From: Bacteroidetes bacterium OLB12
Lineage (GTDB): Bacteria > Bacteroidota > Bacteroidia > Cytophagales > Cyclobacteriaceae
DNA length: 64,000 nucleotides
Assembly: GCA_001567185.1 (NCBI GenBank)
Contig: LNFR01000087.1
Coordinates: 1 to 64,000, forward strand
Reading direction: 5' to 3'
The number at the start of each line of letters is the position of its first letter. Within the stretch, counting starts at the first letter, position 1. The translations under genes and the position numbers were made by a program. The notes under the pieces were generated by a model. It was not told the DNA's origin and did not search any database. It saw only the letters and a list, made by a program, of their open reading frames with translations. Below are positions 25,608 to 36,020 of this stretch, piece after piece.

Positions 25608-28597
25608 ATGTTTACACTTGCGTTCTGGAAAAACTGGCCTAAGGCCGAACAATTTTTTTTAGCCTTTTTGGGAGTGCTTTTTATTACAGCGCTTGCCGTT
25701 TTTTGGTATAGCTATGAACAAAATCCGGCACCTGCCATTAGCTGGGATCAATATGAGGAAATACAATCAGAAGAACTGACATCCCGCACCTTCTCAGTTG
25801 GATTATTTCCAGTACCTGTAAAAGTCGATAACTTTTTCGTTTTTGAAACCCGACTGGGTAGTACGTTTTACGTAAGCCCGGGTAGGGCCTACGTTAACCT
25901 GGCATTGATCATGTTTAGCATTTCAATATTGCTTACCATAATCACCACACTAAAACGATTCTGGTTTTTGGCTGGCATGACAATCTTCTCTCTTTTTGTG
26001 TTTCGCTAAGTTTAGAAACAACAGAAATTCTTGAACAAAGTAATAAGTACCCAACATTTGTTGTGCTGTTTACACTAATTGCTATTTGCTACTACTTTCA
26101 GGCCTTTGGCACCGGTGTTACCTTTTTTAAAAGATTGGCTGTTATTGGCGGTGTCTTTATTGTTACTGCCATCAGCATAGGTTGGCTGGCCAACGCTCCC
26201 TTGCCGTTTCTACACATCACTTCGCACAGTTATACCTTTAGCATTGGGTTAACTCTTGTTTTCATTTTAATGATCGGCCATGAAATACCCGCAGCGTTTA
26301 TAAACCTGATTACCCGTGGCACGCGCCAGACAAAAAGCCTGCAGCATTTTTTAATTATTACGGCCTTTTACGTGTTGAACCTGATACTCACCTATGCACA
26401 GGAGAGTGGCTATCTTTCATGGGGCCTCTGGACCGTTAATATATTTTTGTTGTTTACAATCTCTGCGGTGCTAAGCATATGGGGTTTTGTGCAACGCATC
26501 TATCAATATGAAAATACACTTAGTTCAGAGTCGCTTGCGGCATATCTCATACTGGCCCTCAGTATTATCGCATGCTCCACACTCTGCCTGCTTATGGCTT
26601 CTGCCAACGACAATGCCCTTGAGGTGCTGCACGATGTTATTCTATACAGCCACCTGGGTTATGGAATCATTTTCATTTTTTATGTGCTTGCCAACTTTGG
26701 CTCCATGCTTTCTCAAAACCTACAGGTGTATAAGGTATTGTACAAACCAAATGTAATGTTTTACACCACGTTTCGGATCATGGGTTTAATTGCCTGTGTT
26801 GCATTCATGCTGTACGATACCAGCTATAGAACTTTGCTTGATCAGTTATATGCTTCCTATTATAACAGCCGCGGTGATTTATATTACGAAATAGGTGCTG
26901 ATCAAACCGCGGAGAGCTATTATAACAAGTCGATCTTGTATCGAAATCAAAATCATCATGCCCACTATGCATTGGCTTCCATTCAGGAAAATCGGCTTGA
27001 TTACCTGAAGAAGAAAGCCGAACTGGCTGCTATTTGTGATTCAAATCCATCCGAGTATGCATTTATAAACCTAAGTGAAACTTTTTATGAAACAGACGGG
27101 GCATTCCAGGCACTTTTTCTGCTTAACCAGGCGAAGAAAAAATTTCCCACCAGCGGGGTAATTAATAATGCGTTGGGTGTAGCCTTCTCACGGTTAAATG
27201 TTGCCGATTCAGCATTGCTCTCATTTCAAATTGCACGCAGCGATAAAAAAATAAGAATTGCTGCCGAAACCAACTTACTGGCAGCCAGTGCTAAGTTTCA
27301 CGTTAACTACCCGGCCGATTCCCTGTTAAAACTAGTAGGTACAGAAAAAGAAGGTGCGCTAGCCAATGCGTTGGCGCTGGCAAACATGCAACAGATTCCC
27401 ATTGAAAATAAGTTTATCGCTAATGCTGATACCGTATGGACACCCACACGCGTAACATACCTGTGCAATTATTTTATAAATCAGGCCGCTACCGTAGATA
27501 CAAGTTTGGTAAAACAAACTATTGAAATAGCCCGCAAGCCGATAAATGAATATTATCGCGAAGCCGTAATCGTAGCGGCCGCCCAGGCACTTTATCAACA
27601 AGGAAAAGTTAAACAAGCATTTGACTTAACCCGCGAAATGGCCTTTGCCTCAGGACGAGGCCGTTATTATGCCCTGTTGGGATATTGGGCCCTGGAGCAG
27701 AACAACCCAAATATTGCAGCTACCTACTTTGAAATTGCAAAAGAAAAAAAGGTTGCAGGTGGCTTATTGCATCAGGCGCTTGCCCATACCGAAGCCGATA
27801 GCCTTCCGTTAGCGAAACCATTATGGGATAGTCTTGCGCGAATCAAAAACAATAAAGACAGTGCCTTTGTACGTACCCTTGTAAACGTGTTGAATGCAAA
27901 TTCTAATGCGATTCATTCTTTTACAGATGTGGAGAAATACTGGTATTGCCGTTACAAAGTTCATCGCGATGACAGCACCCGGTTATTTTCTATAATCAAC
28001 ACCATTGCCAACTCCGAAATCAAAACCAAAGCAATTCTGGATGCGGCCAAAAAGTGGTATCAGTATGACGAATTGGAAATTGCGGCCACCTATCTGAATA
28101 AGATTGAGCAGTTTCCAATCAATAAAGAAACAGGCGATGAGTTACTGATCTACAGATTGCTACTCCTGGCTCAACTTGATGCTGAAACATTTAACCAACA
28201 AAAAATCACGTTCGACAAACAACTCATTAGCAGGTTTACCAACGAAGTAATTCTCCTAAAAACCTGGCAAAGCGAAATGAACGGGGCGGATGTAACAAAT
28301 AACTACCAACACCTGAGCCAAGCCAATACCTATTTTGAAGATGGATTAGTTGCCGCTGCAACCTTTTTTGCAAACGATACAACCGACCGGCTGAAACCTT
28401 ACAGCATTTTGGTTAGTGGCCTAATGGCCCGCCCCAACTCCATCAAACTTTTAAAGGCCCATACACGCTATGCTTCCCTTATTGGCTTTGATAACGAAGC
28501 TTCTGAAAGCCTTGAGAAATTAAGGCATCTGCTACAGCCCCGGGCCTTCAATCAATTCGTAACGGAAAACCCGGATATTTTTACTGTTCAGGATTGA
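25608..28597 (+). CDS. Large membrane protein with C-terminal TPR-like repeats
   Basis: Two frames are one gene of about 996 aa: a missing T in a T5 run near 25990 separates 25608-26009 from the main frame; repair gives TIFSLFVSLSLETTEILEQ or similar. The first 280 residues hold about nine membrane helices. The rest is soluble helical repeat sequence of TPR type, starting with SRGDLYYEIGADQTAESYYNKSILY and continuing to the C-terminus. This layout suggests an inner-membrane scaffold with a periplasmic or cytoplasmic helical platform. No catalytic motif or named family was recognised. It lies between gatC and gcvT, all on the plus strand. Confidence 0.75.
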
Positions 28598-28647
28598 TTC
28601 GATTACCGCAATCAATTGCTTACTTTTACACTCTTTAAAAGTCACCT

Positions 28648-29727
28648 ATGGACAAGAACATTCCCCTTCACAATCTTCACGTAAAATTAGGCGGTAAGAT
28701 GGTTCCCTTTGCCGGCTTCAACATGCCGGTGCGATACTCTTCCGACATTGAAGAACACATGACCGTACGAAATGGCGTTGGTGTTTTTGACGTTTCGCAC
28801 ATGGGCGAGTTTAAAGTGGAAGGGCCCCAGGCCTTGGATCTGATTCAGCGCATTACCAGCAATGACGCCTCCAAATTAATTGACGGACAAGCTCAATACA
28901 CCTGCTTACCCAATGAGCAAGGTGGCATCGTAGATGATTTGATTGTTTACCGGATCAAAGAAAATGACTACTTCATTGTGGTAAATGCCGGCAACATCCA
29001 AAAAGACTGGAACTGGTTTGTGTCACACAATACAAAAGGTGCTATTCTCAAAAATCTATCCGATGAATACTGCCTGTTTGCCGTGCAGGGCCCAAAAGCC
29101 GTATCGGTTTTGCAAAAATTAACAGGCACCGATTTAAGTACCATAAAATATTACCACTTCGCAATCGGAACATTTGCCGGGGTGCAAGAGGTAATCATGA
29201 GCAACACGGGTTATACCGGGGCCGGTGGGTTCGAGATTTATGTAAAGAATGCCGATGCCGAAAAAGTATGGCATGCCATTTTTGAAACCGGTAAAGACGT
29301 AGGTATAAAACCAATTGGGCTTGGTGCGCGCGATACCTTACGCCTGGAAAAAGGTTTCTGTCTGTATGGAAACGATATTGACGATACAACCTCACCGCTG
29401 GAAGCCGGACTGGGTTGGATTACGAAATTCACTAAAGATTTTACAAACAGCGTTAATCTGAAAAAACAAAAAGATGAAGGTGTAAAAAGAAAACTGGTTG
29501 GTTTCAAAATGATCGATCGGGGTATTCCACGCCACGACTATGCAATAAAAGATGCAGCCGGCAATGTAATCGGTAAAGTTACGTCAGGCACACAGTCACC
29601 CATGCTGAACGTAGGTATTGGCTTGGGATATGTAGCTGCCGAATTTGCCGCTCCGGAGTCTGAAATTTTTGTGGACGTGCGCGGACGCTCATTAAAGGCA
29701 TCAGTAGTTAAACTACCATTTGTTTAA
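28648..29727 (+). CDS. gcvT: Aminomethyltransferase (T protein of the glycine cleavage system)
   Basis: Transfers the methylene carbon from the aminomethyl-lipoyl H protein to tetrahydrofolate, releasing ammonia. The 359-aa protein is of normal length. It begins [24 protein letters not shown], here split: [15 protein letters not shown] is the diagnostic part. FDVSHMGEF, then [11 protein letters not shown] and [14 protein letters not shown] are present, the last with the catalytic Asp. It is intact. The next gene begins 1 bp after its stop. Confidence 0.95.
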   Translation: MDKNIPLHNLHVKLGGKMVPFAGFNMPVRYSSDIEEHMTVRNGVGVFDVSHMGEFKVEGPQALDLIQRITSNDASKLIDGQAQYTCLPNEQGGIVDDLIVYRIKENDYFIVVNAGNIQKDWNWFVSHNTKGAILKNLSDEYCLFAVQGPKAVSVLQKLTGTDLSTIKYYHFAIGTFAGVQEVIMSNTGYTGAGGFEIYVKNADAEKVWHAIFETGKDVGIKPIGLGARDTLRLEKGFCLYGNDIDDTTSPLEAGLGWITKFTKDFTNSVNLKKQKDEGVKRKLVGFKMIDRGIPRHDYAIKDAAGNVIGKVTSGTQSPMLNVGIGLGYVAAEFAAPESEIFVDVRGRSLKASVVKLPFV

Positions 29728-29728
29728 T

Positions 29729-30364
29729 ATGCGTTGCCTTTTTCTGATATTCTTTCTTGCTGGTTCAGTAGCCCACGCACAATCTAAAAATGAAGAGGAA
29801 CTTAACAATGAGGGCTTAGCCTTGATGGAGGAAGAAAAATACAAAGAAGCATTACCTTATTTTGAAAAACTAGTAGCGATAAACCCAGAAAGAACTCCCT
29901 ATCGCTTCAATAGGGCAGTTACGTTGTTTAACCTCAAACAATATCAACGCTCCCTTCAAGATTATCAGTATTTAGCTGCTTTCGATAAAGAGGAACCAGA
30001 ATATGTATTTCAAATTGGAAATCTCTATGAACATCTGGACAGTTTAAAGAAAGCTGAAGAATATTATTCCAGAGCTATTGAAATTGAGAAAGACTATTAT
30101 CTCTATTATTTTAAAAGAGGTACGGTTCGATTGAAACAATCGGACTGGAGTTTGGCTGTTGTTGATTTTACCCGCGTGCTGGAATTGGATCCGGAGCACC
30201 ATAACTCCTATCATAACCGTGGTATCGCTTATTATCGGGCTGGGTTTAAAGAGAAGGGATGCGAGGACTGGTGCCAGGCCTTGTTGAAAGGCAACACAAA
30301 ATCAGCGGAACATCTCCAAAAGAATTGTAAAGTGTACCCTAAACCGTGCCTGCTTTCAAAATGA
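29729..30364 (+). CDS. Exported TPR-repeat protein
   Basis: A 211-aa protein starting at ATG 29729 (MRCLFLIFFLAGSVAHAQ signal peptide). Four to five TPR units follow, for example EEKYKEALPYFEKLVAINPE, DSLKKAEEYYSRAIEIEKD and WSLAVVDFTRVLELDPE. The C-terminal unit GCEDWCQALLKG and NCKVYPKPC contain four Cys, which may form disulfides in the periplasm. TPR arrays mediate protein binding; no partner is known. It starts 1 bp after gcvT and its stop overlaps comB by ATGA, so the three form an operon. Confidence 0.82.
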   Translation: MRCLFLIFFLAGSVAHAQSKNEEELNNEGLALMEEEKYKEALPYFEKLVAINPERTPYRFNRAVTLFNLKQYQRSLQDYQYLAAFDKEEPEYVFQIGNLYEHLDSLKKAEEYYSRAIEIEKDYYLYYFKRGTVRLKQSDWSLAVVDFTRVLELDPEHHNSYHNRGIAYYRAGFKEKGCEDWCQALLKGNTKSAEHLQKNCKVYPKPCLLSK

Positions 30365-31062
30365 AAACCATTGACGTTTGTTTAAGCCCGGAACTAATTC
30401 ATCTGTATAAACTGGAAGACAGAACTGTGGTTGTAGTGGATATACTCCGGGCAACTTCCTGCATGGTTACTGCCTTTGCGCACGGTGCCGAACGCATTGT
30501 TCCTTTTGCCAGCCAGGAAGAATGCCTTCAAATGAAAACCCGTGGATACATCACTTCCGGAGAACGCGATGGAAAGAAGGTAGAAGGCTTCGACAAAGGC
30601 AACTCGCCTTTTGAATACATGGGCACACAGGTAGCAGGAAAAAAAATTGCCTTTACCACTACCAACGGAACGCAAGCAATCGAAAAGTCAAAGTCGGCCA
30701 AAGAAATTATCATTGGCAGTTTTTTGAACTTAGCCTCCATTACCAAATACCTTTTGTTCAGCCACAATAACATTCTGGTTGTTTGTGCAGGCTGGAAAGG
30801 GAAAGTAAACCTGGAAGACACCCTGTTTGCCGGGGCATTGGTTGAGCGTTTAAAAAATCACATCGAACCCGACTGCGATGCGCCCCTGGCCGCGCAACGT
30901 TTGTACAATCAGGCAAAAGATAACATGGTGGATTTTCTGAGTGCCTCCTCGCACGTAAAACGCTTGCAGCGACTCAACATCCAAAAAGATATTGAATACT
31001 GTTTAACTCCGGATCAGTACACCGTTATTCCAAAATTGGTTCGGGGCGAATTGGTTTGCTGA
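30361..31062 (+). CDS. comB: 2-phosphosulfolactate phosphatase (ComB family)
   Basis: Dephosphorylates 2-phosphosulfolactate to sulfolactate, a Mg-dependent step first known from coenzyme M synthesis. I start at ATG 30361 (MKTIDVCLSPELIHLY, 233 aa). Family hallmarks include VVVVDILRATSCMVTAF, SGERDGKKVEGFDKGNSP and FTTTNGTQAI. Since the genome is not archaeal, the product probably enters another sulfonate pathway; this is inference. It overlaps the TPR gene by ATGA and abuts the convergent amidohydrolase gene. Confidence 0.88.
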   Translation: MKTIDVCLSPELIHLYKLEDRTVVVVDILRATSCMVTAFAHGAERIVPFASQEECLQMKTRGYITSGERDGKKVEGFDKGNSPFEYMGTQVAGKKIAFTTTNGTQAIEKSKSAKEIIIGSFLNLASITKYLLFSHNNILVVCAGWKGKVNLEDTLFAGALVERLKNHIEPDCDAPLAAQRLYNQAKDNMVDFLSASSHVKRLQRLNIQKDIEYCLTPDQYTVIPKLVRGELVC

Positions 31063-32699
31063 TTATTGCTGTTCGAATACCGTCTTCCCTCCTACCACCG
31101 TTTTCAAAACCTTTACCTTGCGAATTTCACTGGGATCAATTTGCGTAATGTCTTGTTCCAAAACCACAAAGTCAGCCAGCTTACCCGGAGCAATGGAACC
31201 TTTAATCGTTTCCTCAAAGGAAGCATAGGCCGCCCGTATTGTATAAGACTTTAACGCTTCTTCTACAGAAATTTTTTGCTCCGGCACCCACCCTCCAGGA
31301 TTTTTTCCGTCAATGGTTTGCCGGGTTACAGCCGCATAGATTCCTTCCAATGGAATAGGAGGAGCCACAAACCAATCGCTGCCAAAGACAAGATTTGCCT
31401 GTGCATTAATCATTGACCGGAACGCATACGTGGTTTTAATCCGGTTACCAATAAATTTTTCTGCCCAACGGCCGTCATCAATGGCATGGTAAGGTTGCAT
31501 GCTGGGAATTACATTAAGTTCAGCAAACCTTCTAAAGTCAGCCTGCACAGGATGTTGTGCGTGTTCCATTCTAAAACGCCTGTCTTGTTCACCATTCACC
31601 TTTATCACACGTGCATACGTATTCAGCAAAGTATTAACGGCCCTATCGCCTATGGCATGCACCGCTACATGAAGACCGGAACTATCGGCTGACTTTACCC
31701 GCTTGTAGAGTTCTGCTTCGGTAATCACAAAAAAACCAGAATCGGTTGGCGTGTCTTCAAATGGCTTAAAGAAAGCAGCCGTATGCGAACCTAACGATCC
31801 ATCAACAAAACCTTTTAGTAAACCAATGCGCAACCACTTATCGCCTCGCCCTTCTTTTTGGATTTTTTCATTTAACTCGCGCCACTTTCTTAGCGACATA
31901 CCGGCATAGATTCTTGTGATCAATGTATTTGAAGCCCGTGCGCGTTCAAATACATCCATGTATCCATCCATGTTATGAATGGAAGTTACACCCTGGCGGG
32001 CTACGTACTGCATGGCCGATTGCAATGCCCTGTCCTTCTGCTCCTCCGTAGCCTCCGGCACTACCCGGTCAATCAACCCGGTAGCGTTATCTTTAAATAT
32101 TCCGGTTATGCGTCCTTTTTTATCTCTTACAATGGTGCCGCCCATCACGGGTTTCACCTGATCATCAATACCCGCCAATTTTATAGCAGCCGTATTGGCA
32201 AGATTCATGTGGCCATCCAACCGATTGATCCAAACCGGATTATCTTGCGTAACGGAATCGATCCAATCACGAGTAGGTAATTCACCGCCCCAGTTCTCAT
32301 GATCCCAATCACCATTGGTAATCCATGCTCCTTTTGGTTGGGTTAAAGCAAATGCTTTGATGCGATTGATAAATTCCTCTTTGGTCATGGCATCGCGCAA
32401 TTGAACAGAAGAAAGAGCAAAACCTCCGTCCATGAAATGCGTATGGCAGTCGATAAATCCCGGAACGATTAAATTCCCGGCACCCGTCTCTGTAACAACC
32501 GTGTTGGGTCCTATCCAGGATCTGATGGATGATTCGGTTCCAACCGCTACAATAGAATCTCCTGAAATTGCAAAACCCTCAGCCCAGGCAGATCGGTCAT
32601 TTCCCGTCCATACTTTACCCAGCACCACCTGCTCTGCCACGGGGTGTTGCTTGCACGTTGCCAGCAAGGCACTGAAAAAATGATTGCCAGTTTTCTCAT
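31063..32699 (-). CDS. Amidohydrolase-3 family lipoprotein (YtcJ-like)
   Basis: A metal-dependent hydrolase of about 545 aa. Zinc-site motifs are PGFIDCHTHF (HxH), AVHAIGDRA and FGSDWFVAPP (Asp). The frame as read starts at 32667, but upstream ATG 32699 encodes MRKLAIIF and, after adding one T to a T6 run near 32675, a lipoprotein signal FSALLATCK. The start ATG sits just before the stop of the MazG-like gene. The substrate is unknown; relatives act on formamide-like or N-substituted amide compounds. Probably periplasmic. Confidence 0.87.
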
Positions 32700-32700
32700 T

Positions 32701-33021
32701 TCAACTTTGGATTTGGTGATGCCGGTCTTTATCCCGGGCAGTTTTCTTCTCCAGGTTTTTCTGAAAGGCTTCCGTAAGATTTATTCCGGTTTGATTTGCC
32801 AAACAAATCAACACCCACAACACATCAGCCATCTCATCGCCCAGGTCTTTGTTCTTATCTGATTCTTTTTCGGATTGATCGCCATACCTGCGGGCCATAA
32901 TGCGCGCCACCTCGCCCACTTCTTCTGTAAGAATAGCTGTGTTGGTGAGTTCGCTGAAATATCGTACACCGTGTGTTTTAATCCATTCGTCAACCTGTTG
33001 TTGGGCTTGCGCTAGCGTCAT
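32701..33021 (-). CDS. MazG-like nucleotide pyrophosphohydrolase
   Basis: A 106-aa all-alpha NTP pyrophosphatase. The metal-binding signature is complete: ILTEEVGEVARIMARR (ExxE) and GDEMADVLWVL (ExxD). These small enzymes hydrolyse (d)NTPs to monophosphates and are thought to clean up aberrant nucleotides. It starts 11 bp after the stop of pccB and abuts the amidohydrolase gene, so it sits in the middle of a three-gene minus-strand operon. Confidence 0.88.
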   Translation of the reverse strand: MTLAQAQQQVDEWIKTHGVRYFSELTNTAILTEEVGEVARIMARRYGDQSEKESDKNKDLGDEMADVLWVLICLANQTGINLTEAFQKNLEKKTARDKDRHHQIQS

Positions 33022-33032
33022 AGGATTAACTT

Positions 33033-34604
33033 TTATAATGGGATATTTCCATGCTTTTTCCTCGGCAGTTTGGCGGCTTTGTTCTCCAGCATCGCAAAAG
33101 CACGGATTAATTTCTCGCGTGTTTGATCGGGGTAAATCACTTCATCGATGTACCCGCGGTGTGCAGCCCGGTAAGGGTTTGCAAATTTTTTGGTGTACTC
33201 TTCTACTTTCTCATTCAGCTTCGCTTCCGGCACGGCTGCTTCAGAAATTTCTTTCTTGAAAATAATCTCGGCTGCTCCCTTCGCTCCCATTACGGCAATC
33301 TCTGCAGTTGGCCACGCATAGTTCATATCGGCTCCAATGTGTTTCGAGTTCATCACATCGTAAGCTCCGCCATAGGCCTTGCGTGTAATAACTGTAACAC
33401 GTGGCACCGTGGCTTCAGAAAACGCATACAACAATTTTGCACCATTGGTGATAATCGCATTCCACTCCTGATCCGTACCCGGCAAAAATCCGGGAACATC
33501 TTCCAACACCAGCAACGGAATATTGAAGCAATCGCAGAAGCGCACAAAGCGTGCACCCTTCACACTCGCATCAATATCCAACACACCGGCCAATGCTGCC
33601 GGTTGATTTCCTATAATGCCGATACTTCTGCCGGCAATGCGGGCAAAGCCAACCACAATGTTCTCAGCAAAATTTTTGTGCACCTCAAAGAAGGTGTTCT
33701 CATCCACCACGCCCTGAATCACCTCGCGCATGTCGTAGGGTTGGTTGGGGTTAGCAGGGATAATTTCATTCAATGCCGGGCGACTTTCATTGCCTGATGA
33801 ATACGGCAGATTGGGAACTGTGTCTTCGCAATTTTGAGGAATATAACTGAACAACTGTTTGATCTGGGCAATACACTCGGCCTCGTTTGCACAAGCAAAA
33901 TGAGTTACCCCGCTCTTTGTACTGTGTGCAGATGCCCCGCCCAATTCTTCGGCAGTAACATTTTCATGCGTTACCGTTTTAACCACGTTCGGGCCGGTAA
34001 CAAACATGAACGAGGTTCCTTCAACCATAAAAATAAAATCCGTCATGGCGGGAGAATAAACCGCGCCCCCGGCACAAGGGCCCATGATGGCGGAGATTTG
34101 TGGCACAACTCCGGAGGCCATCACGTTGCGATAAAAAATATCGGCATAACCACCTAATGAAACCACACCTTCCTGGATGCGTGCGCCCCCCGAATCGTTC
34201 AACCCGATAACCGGAGCACCGTTCTTCATGGCCAGTTCCATGACCTTCACAATCTTTTCAGCATGTGTTTCAGACAAAGAACCTCCAAAAACAGTAAAGT
34301 CCTGCGAAAAGACATAGACCAGTCGCCCGTGAATGGTACCGTATCCGGTAACCACGCCATCGCCAAGATAATGTTCCTTATCCAAACCAAAATCTTTGGC
34401 CCGGTGCATCACAAACTTTCCAAGCTCTTCAAACGAGCCTTCATCCAGCAACAAGTGAATGCGCTCGCGGGCAGTAAGTTTGCCACGTTTATGTTGTTGC
34501 TCAATGCGTTGTTCGCCACCTCCTAAAAGCGATTCCTGGTTTTTACGTTCCAGTTCGTCAAACTTGGGCTGAAGGGTTTCGGATTTAACTTTTCGTTTGG
34601 TCAT
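33033..34604 (-). CDS. pccB: Acyl-CoA carboxylase carboxyltransferase subunit (propionyl-CoA carboxylase beta-like)
   Basis: Transfers carboxybiotin CO2 to propionyl-CoA or another short acyl-CoA. The 523-aa protein has the two crotonase-like halves. [12 protein letters not shown] and GGARIQEGV lie in the N-half, and [13 protein letters not shown] and [13 protein letters not shown] in the C-half, matching PCC beta more than AccD. The biotin-carboxylase alpha subunit is not in the window. A -7-like TATATTTG occurs at 34624-34631 on this strand, 20 bp before the start, without a clear -33. Intact, first gene of an operon with mazG-like and amidohydrolase genes. Confidence 0.92.
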   Translation of the reverse strand: MTKRKVKSETLQPKFDELERKNQESLLGGGEQRIEQQHKRGKLTARERIHLLLDEGSFEELGKFVMHRAKDFGLDKEHYLGDGVVTGYGTIHGRLVYVFSQDFTVFGGSLSETHAEKIVKVMELAMKNGAPVIGLNDSGGARIQEGVVSLGGYADIFYRNVMASGVVPQISAIMGPCAGGAVYSPAMTDFIFMVEGTSFMFVTGPNVVKTVTHENVTAEELGGASAHSTKSGVTHFACANEAECIAQIKQLFSYIPQNCEDTVPNLPYSSGNESRPALNEIIPANPNQPYDMREVIQGVVDENTFFEVHKNFAENIVVGFARIAGRSIGIIGNQPAALAGVLDIDASVKGARFVRFCDCFNIPLLVLEDVPGFLPGTDQEWNAIITNGAKLLYAFSEATVPRVTVITRKAYGGAYDVMNSKHIGADMNYAWPTAEIAVMGAKGAAEIIFKKEISEAAVPEAKLNEKVEEYTKKFANPYRAAHRGYIDEVIYPDQTREKLIRAFAMLENKAAKLPRKKHGNIPL

Positions 34605-34676
34605 AAATCGGTAAGACTACACTCAAATATAGTCATAGTTGCGCCTGAAATTGTAACTTGGAAGAATGAATTGAAA

Positions 34677-35594
34677 ATGAAAAGGGTTGCCATTATTGAC
34701 ATGGGTACGAACACCTTCCACTTGCTGATAGCCGAAGTAAGGCCATCCGGCTTTTCCATTGTTCATCGCGAAAAGGTACCCGTCAAAATTGGTGTTGGTG
34801 GAATTAATCAAGGCATTATTCTGCATGAAGCCATAGAACGAGCCGTTAAAACCATGTGCTCATTCAAAAAGACCATTTCTGAAGCAGGCACCGCTACTGT
34901 ACTCGCCTTTGGCACCAGTGCGTTGCGTAATGCAAAGAATGGAGCAGAAGTGATTGCCCGGATAGAATCTGAAACGAGCATCCAAACCAGATTAATAACC
35001 GGGCACGAAGAAGCAGAATTTATTTATCAGGGCGCCCGTGCTGCCATTGCCTTAGGCCAGGCACCCAGCCTGATCATGGACATTGGAGGTGGCAGTGTTG
35101 AGTTTATCATTGGCAATCAGGATAAGATTTTGTGGAGCCGCAGCTTTGAAATTGGCGGTCAGCGATTGTTGGAGCGATTTCAAAAGCACGACCCGATTCT
35201 ACCAGAAGAAGTCAATTCCTTGTTTACTTACGTTGATTCGGAACTCAGCCCATTGATTGAACAATTGAAAAAACATCAACCCAAAACACTGGTTGGTTCG
35301 AGCGGTACCTTTGATACACTGAGTGAAATCTATTGCTTCCGCAACGACATCCCCGTAACCGAAACACCGGAAACACCTTTTTCAATCAAAGCCTTTGATG
35401 AAATCTATGAAGAGTTGCTGATCAAAGACCGCGCTGCCCGCATGCAAATTCCGGGCATGATTGAAATGCGGGTGGATATGATTGTGGTGGCCTGTTGCCT
35501 GATAAAATATCTGTTACACGCGCACAAGTTTGATACGATCCGGGTTTCGTCTTATTCGCTGAAAGAAGGTGTGTTGGCTACAATAAGTAATTGA
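34677..35594 (+). CDS. ppx: Ppx/GppA family phosphatase
   Basis: Exopolyphosphatase or guanosine pentaphosphate phosphohydrolase, controlling polyphosphate or (p)ppGpp. I start at ATG 34677 (MKRVAIIDMGTNTFHLLI, 305 aa) over the TTG two codons upstream. ASKHA-fold motifs are DMGTNTFHLL, LIMDIGGGSVEFI and LVGSSGTFDT. The C-terminal HD-like domain of long Ppx is missing, so it belongs to the short class common in Bacteroidota. It is divergent from pccB and followed by a repeat-rich gap. Confidence 0.9.
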   Translation: MKRVAIIDMGTNTFHLLIAEVRPSGFSIVHREKVPVKIGVGGINQGIILHEAIERAVKTMCSFKKTISEAGTATVLAFGTSALRNAKNGAEVIARIESETSIQTRLITGHEEAEFIYQGARAAIALGQAPSLIMDIGGGSVEFIIGNQDKILWSRSFEIGGQRLLERFQKHDPILPEEVNSLFTYVDSELSPLIEQLKKHQPKTLVGSSGTFDTLSEIYCFRNDIPVTETPETPFSIKAFDEIYEELLIKDRAARMQIPGMIEMRVDMIVVACCLIKYLLHAHKFDTIRVSSYSLKEGVLATISN

Positions 35595-35596
35595 CG

Positions 35597-35729
35597 CATT
35601 TCATAGCTCCCCTCCTCAACACCTCACCGGGATCGCGGTTCGGGGTTTACGTCTTTAAATTATTATCAAGTTCGCTCTCCCTGACCCGATGACAGCCTTG
35701 TAGTGAGTGCCCACCTTACCTATGAAATG
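35597..35729. repeat. MITE-like element, family C copy 1
   Basis: 133 bp bounded by perfect 10-bp inverted repeats CATTTCATAG (35597-35606) and CTATGAAATG (35720-35729). Its first about 55 bases match copy 2 with only a few changes. The inner hairpin TCGGGG...CCC-GA is partly decayed. No ORF. Confidence 0.72.
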
Positions 35730-35854
35730 TCATTCCGGATGAGCTTGAGTATAGGCCCTTAAAATTGTTACTCCAATTTCAAGGTTAAAATTTGAATTTA
35801 AACTCTGGCGAATTCCGGAATCTCGTCCAGTTAAGCACATCTGTCTATGAAACG

Positions 35855-35960
35855 CATTTCATAGCTCCTCTCATCAACACCTCACCGGGATCGCGGCTCG
35901 GGGTTAAATTCTTCTATTAACTATCAAATTCGTTTTTCCCCGACCGCGATGACACCCTGG
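35855..35960. repeat. MITE-like element, family C copy 2 (right end missing)
   Basis: Starts with CATTTCATAG at 35855 and matches copy 1 through CACCGGGATCGCGG. It keeps an intact inner hairpin (CGCGGCTCGGGG with CCCCGACCGCG) and the shared word CCGCGATGAC at about 35944-35953. No CTATGAAATG terminus follows before the MuiA-gene terminator, so the right end is lost or diverged. Confidence 0.65.
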
Positions 35961-35985
35961 TTGCCCGGTTTGTCTTTCAATCAAA

Positions 35986-36015
35986 TAAAAAAAGAAGGGG
36001 CTTTTCCCCCTTCAT
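35986..36015 (-). terminator. Intrinsic terminator of the MuiA-like gene
   Basis: Read on the minus strand: GAAGGGG, a short A-rich loop, CCCCTTC, then a T7 tract. It begins 6 bp after the stop codon at 36021. Confidence 0.9.
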
Positions 36016-36020
36016 TTTCT

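Larger units (their letters stand above)
35595..36020. other. Repeat-filled intergenic region
   Basis: This 425-bp gap between ppx and the MuiA-like gene contains no gene. It holds two related family C elements (35597-35729 and 35855 onward) and the MuiA terminator. A short palindrome formed by CTATGAAA and TTTCATAG at 35845-35864 marks the left end of the second copy. Confidence 0.7.
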
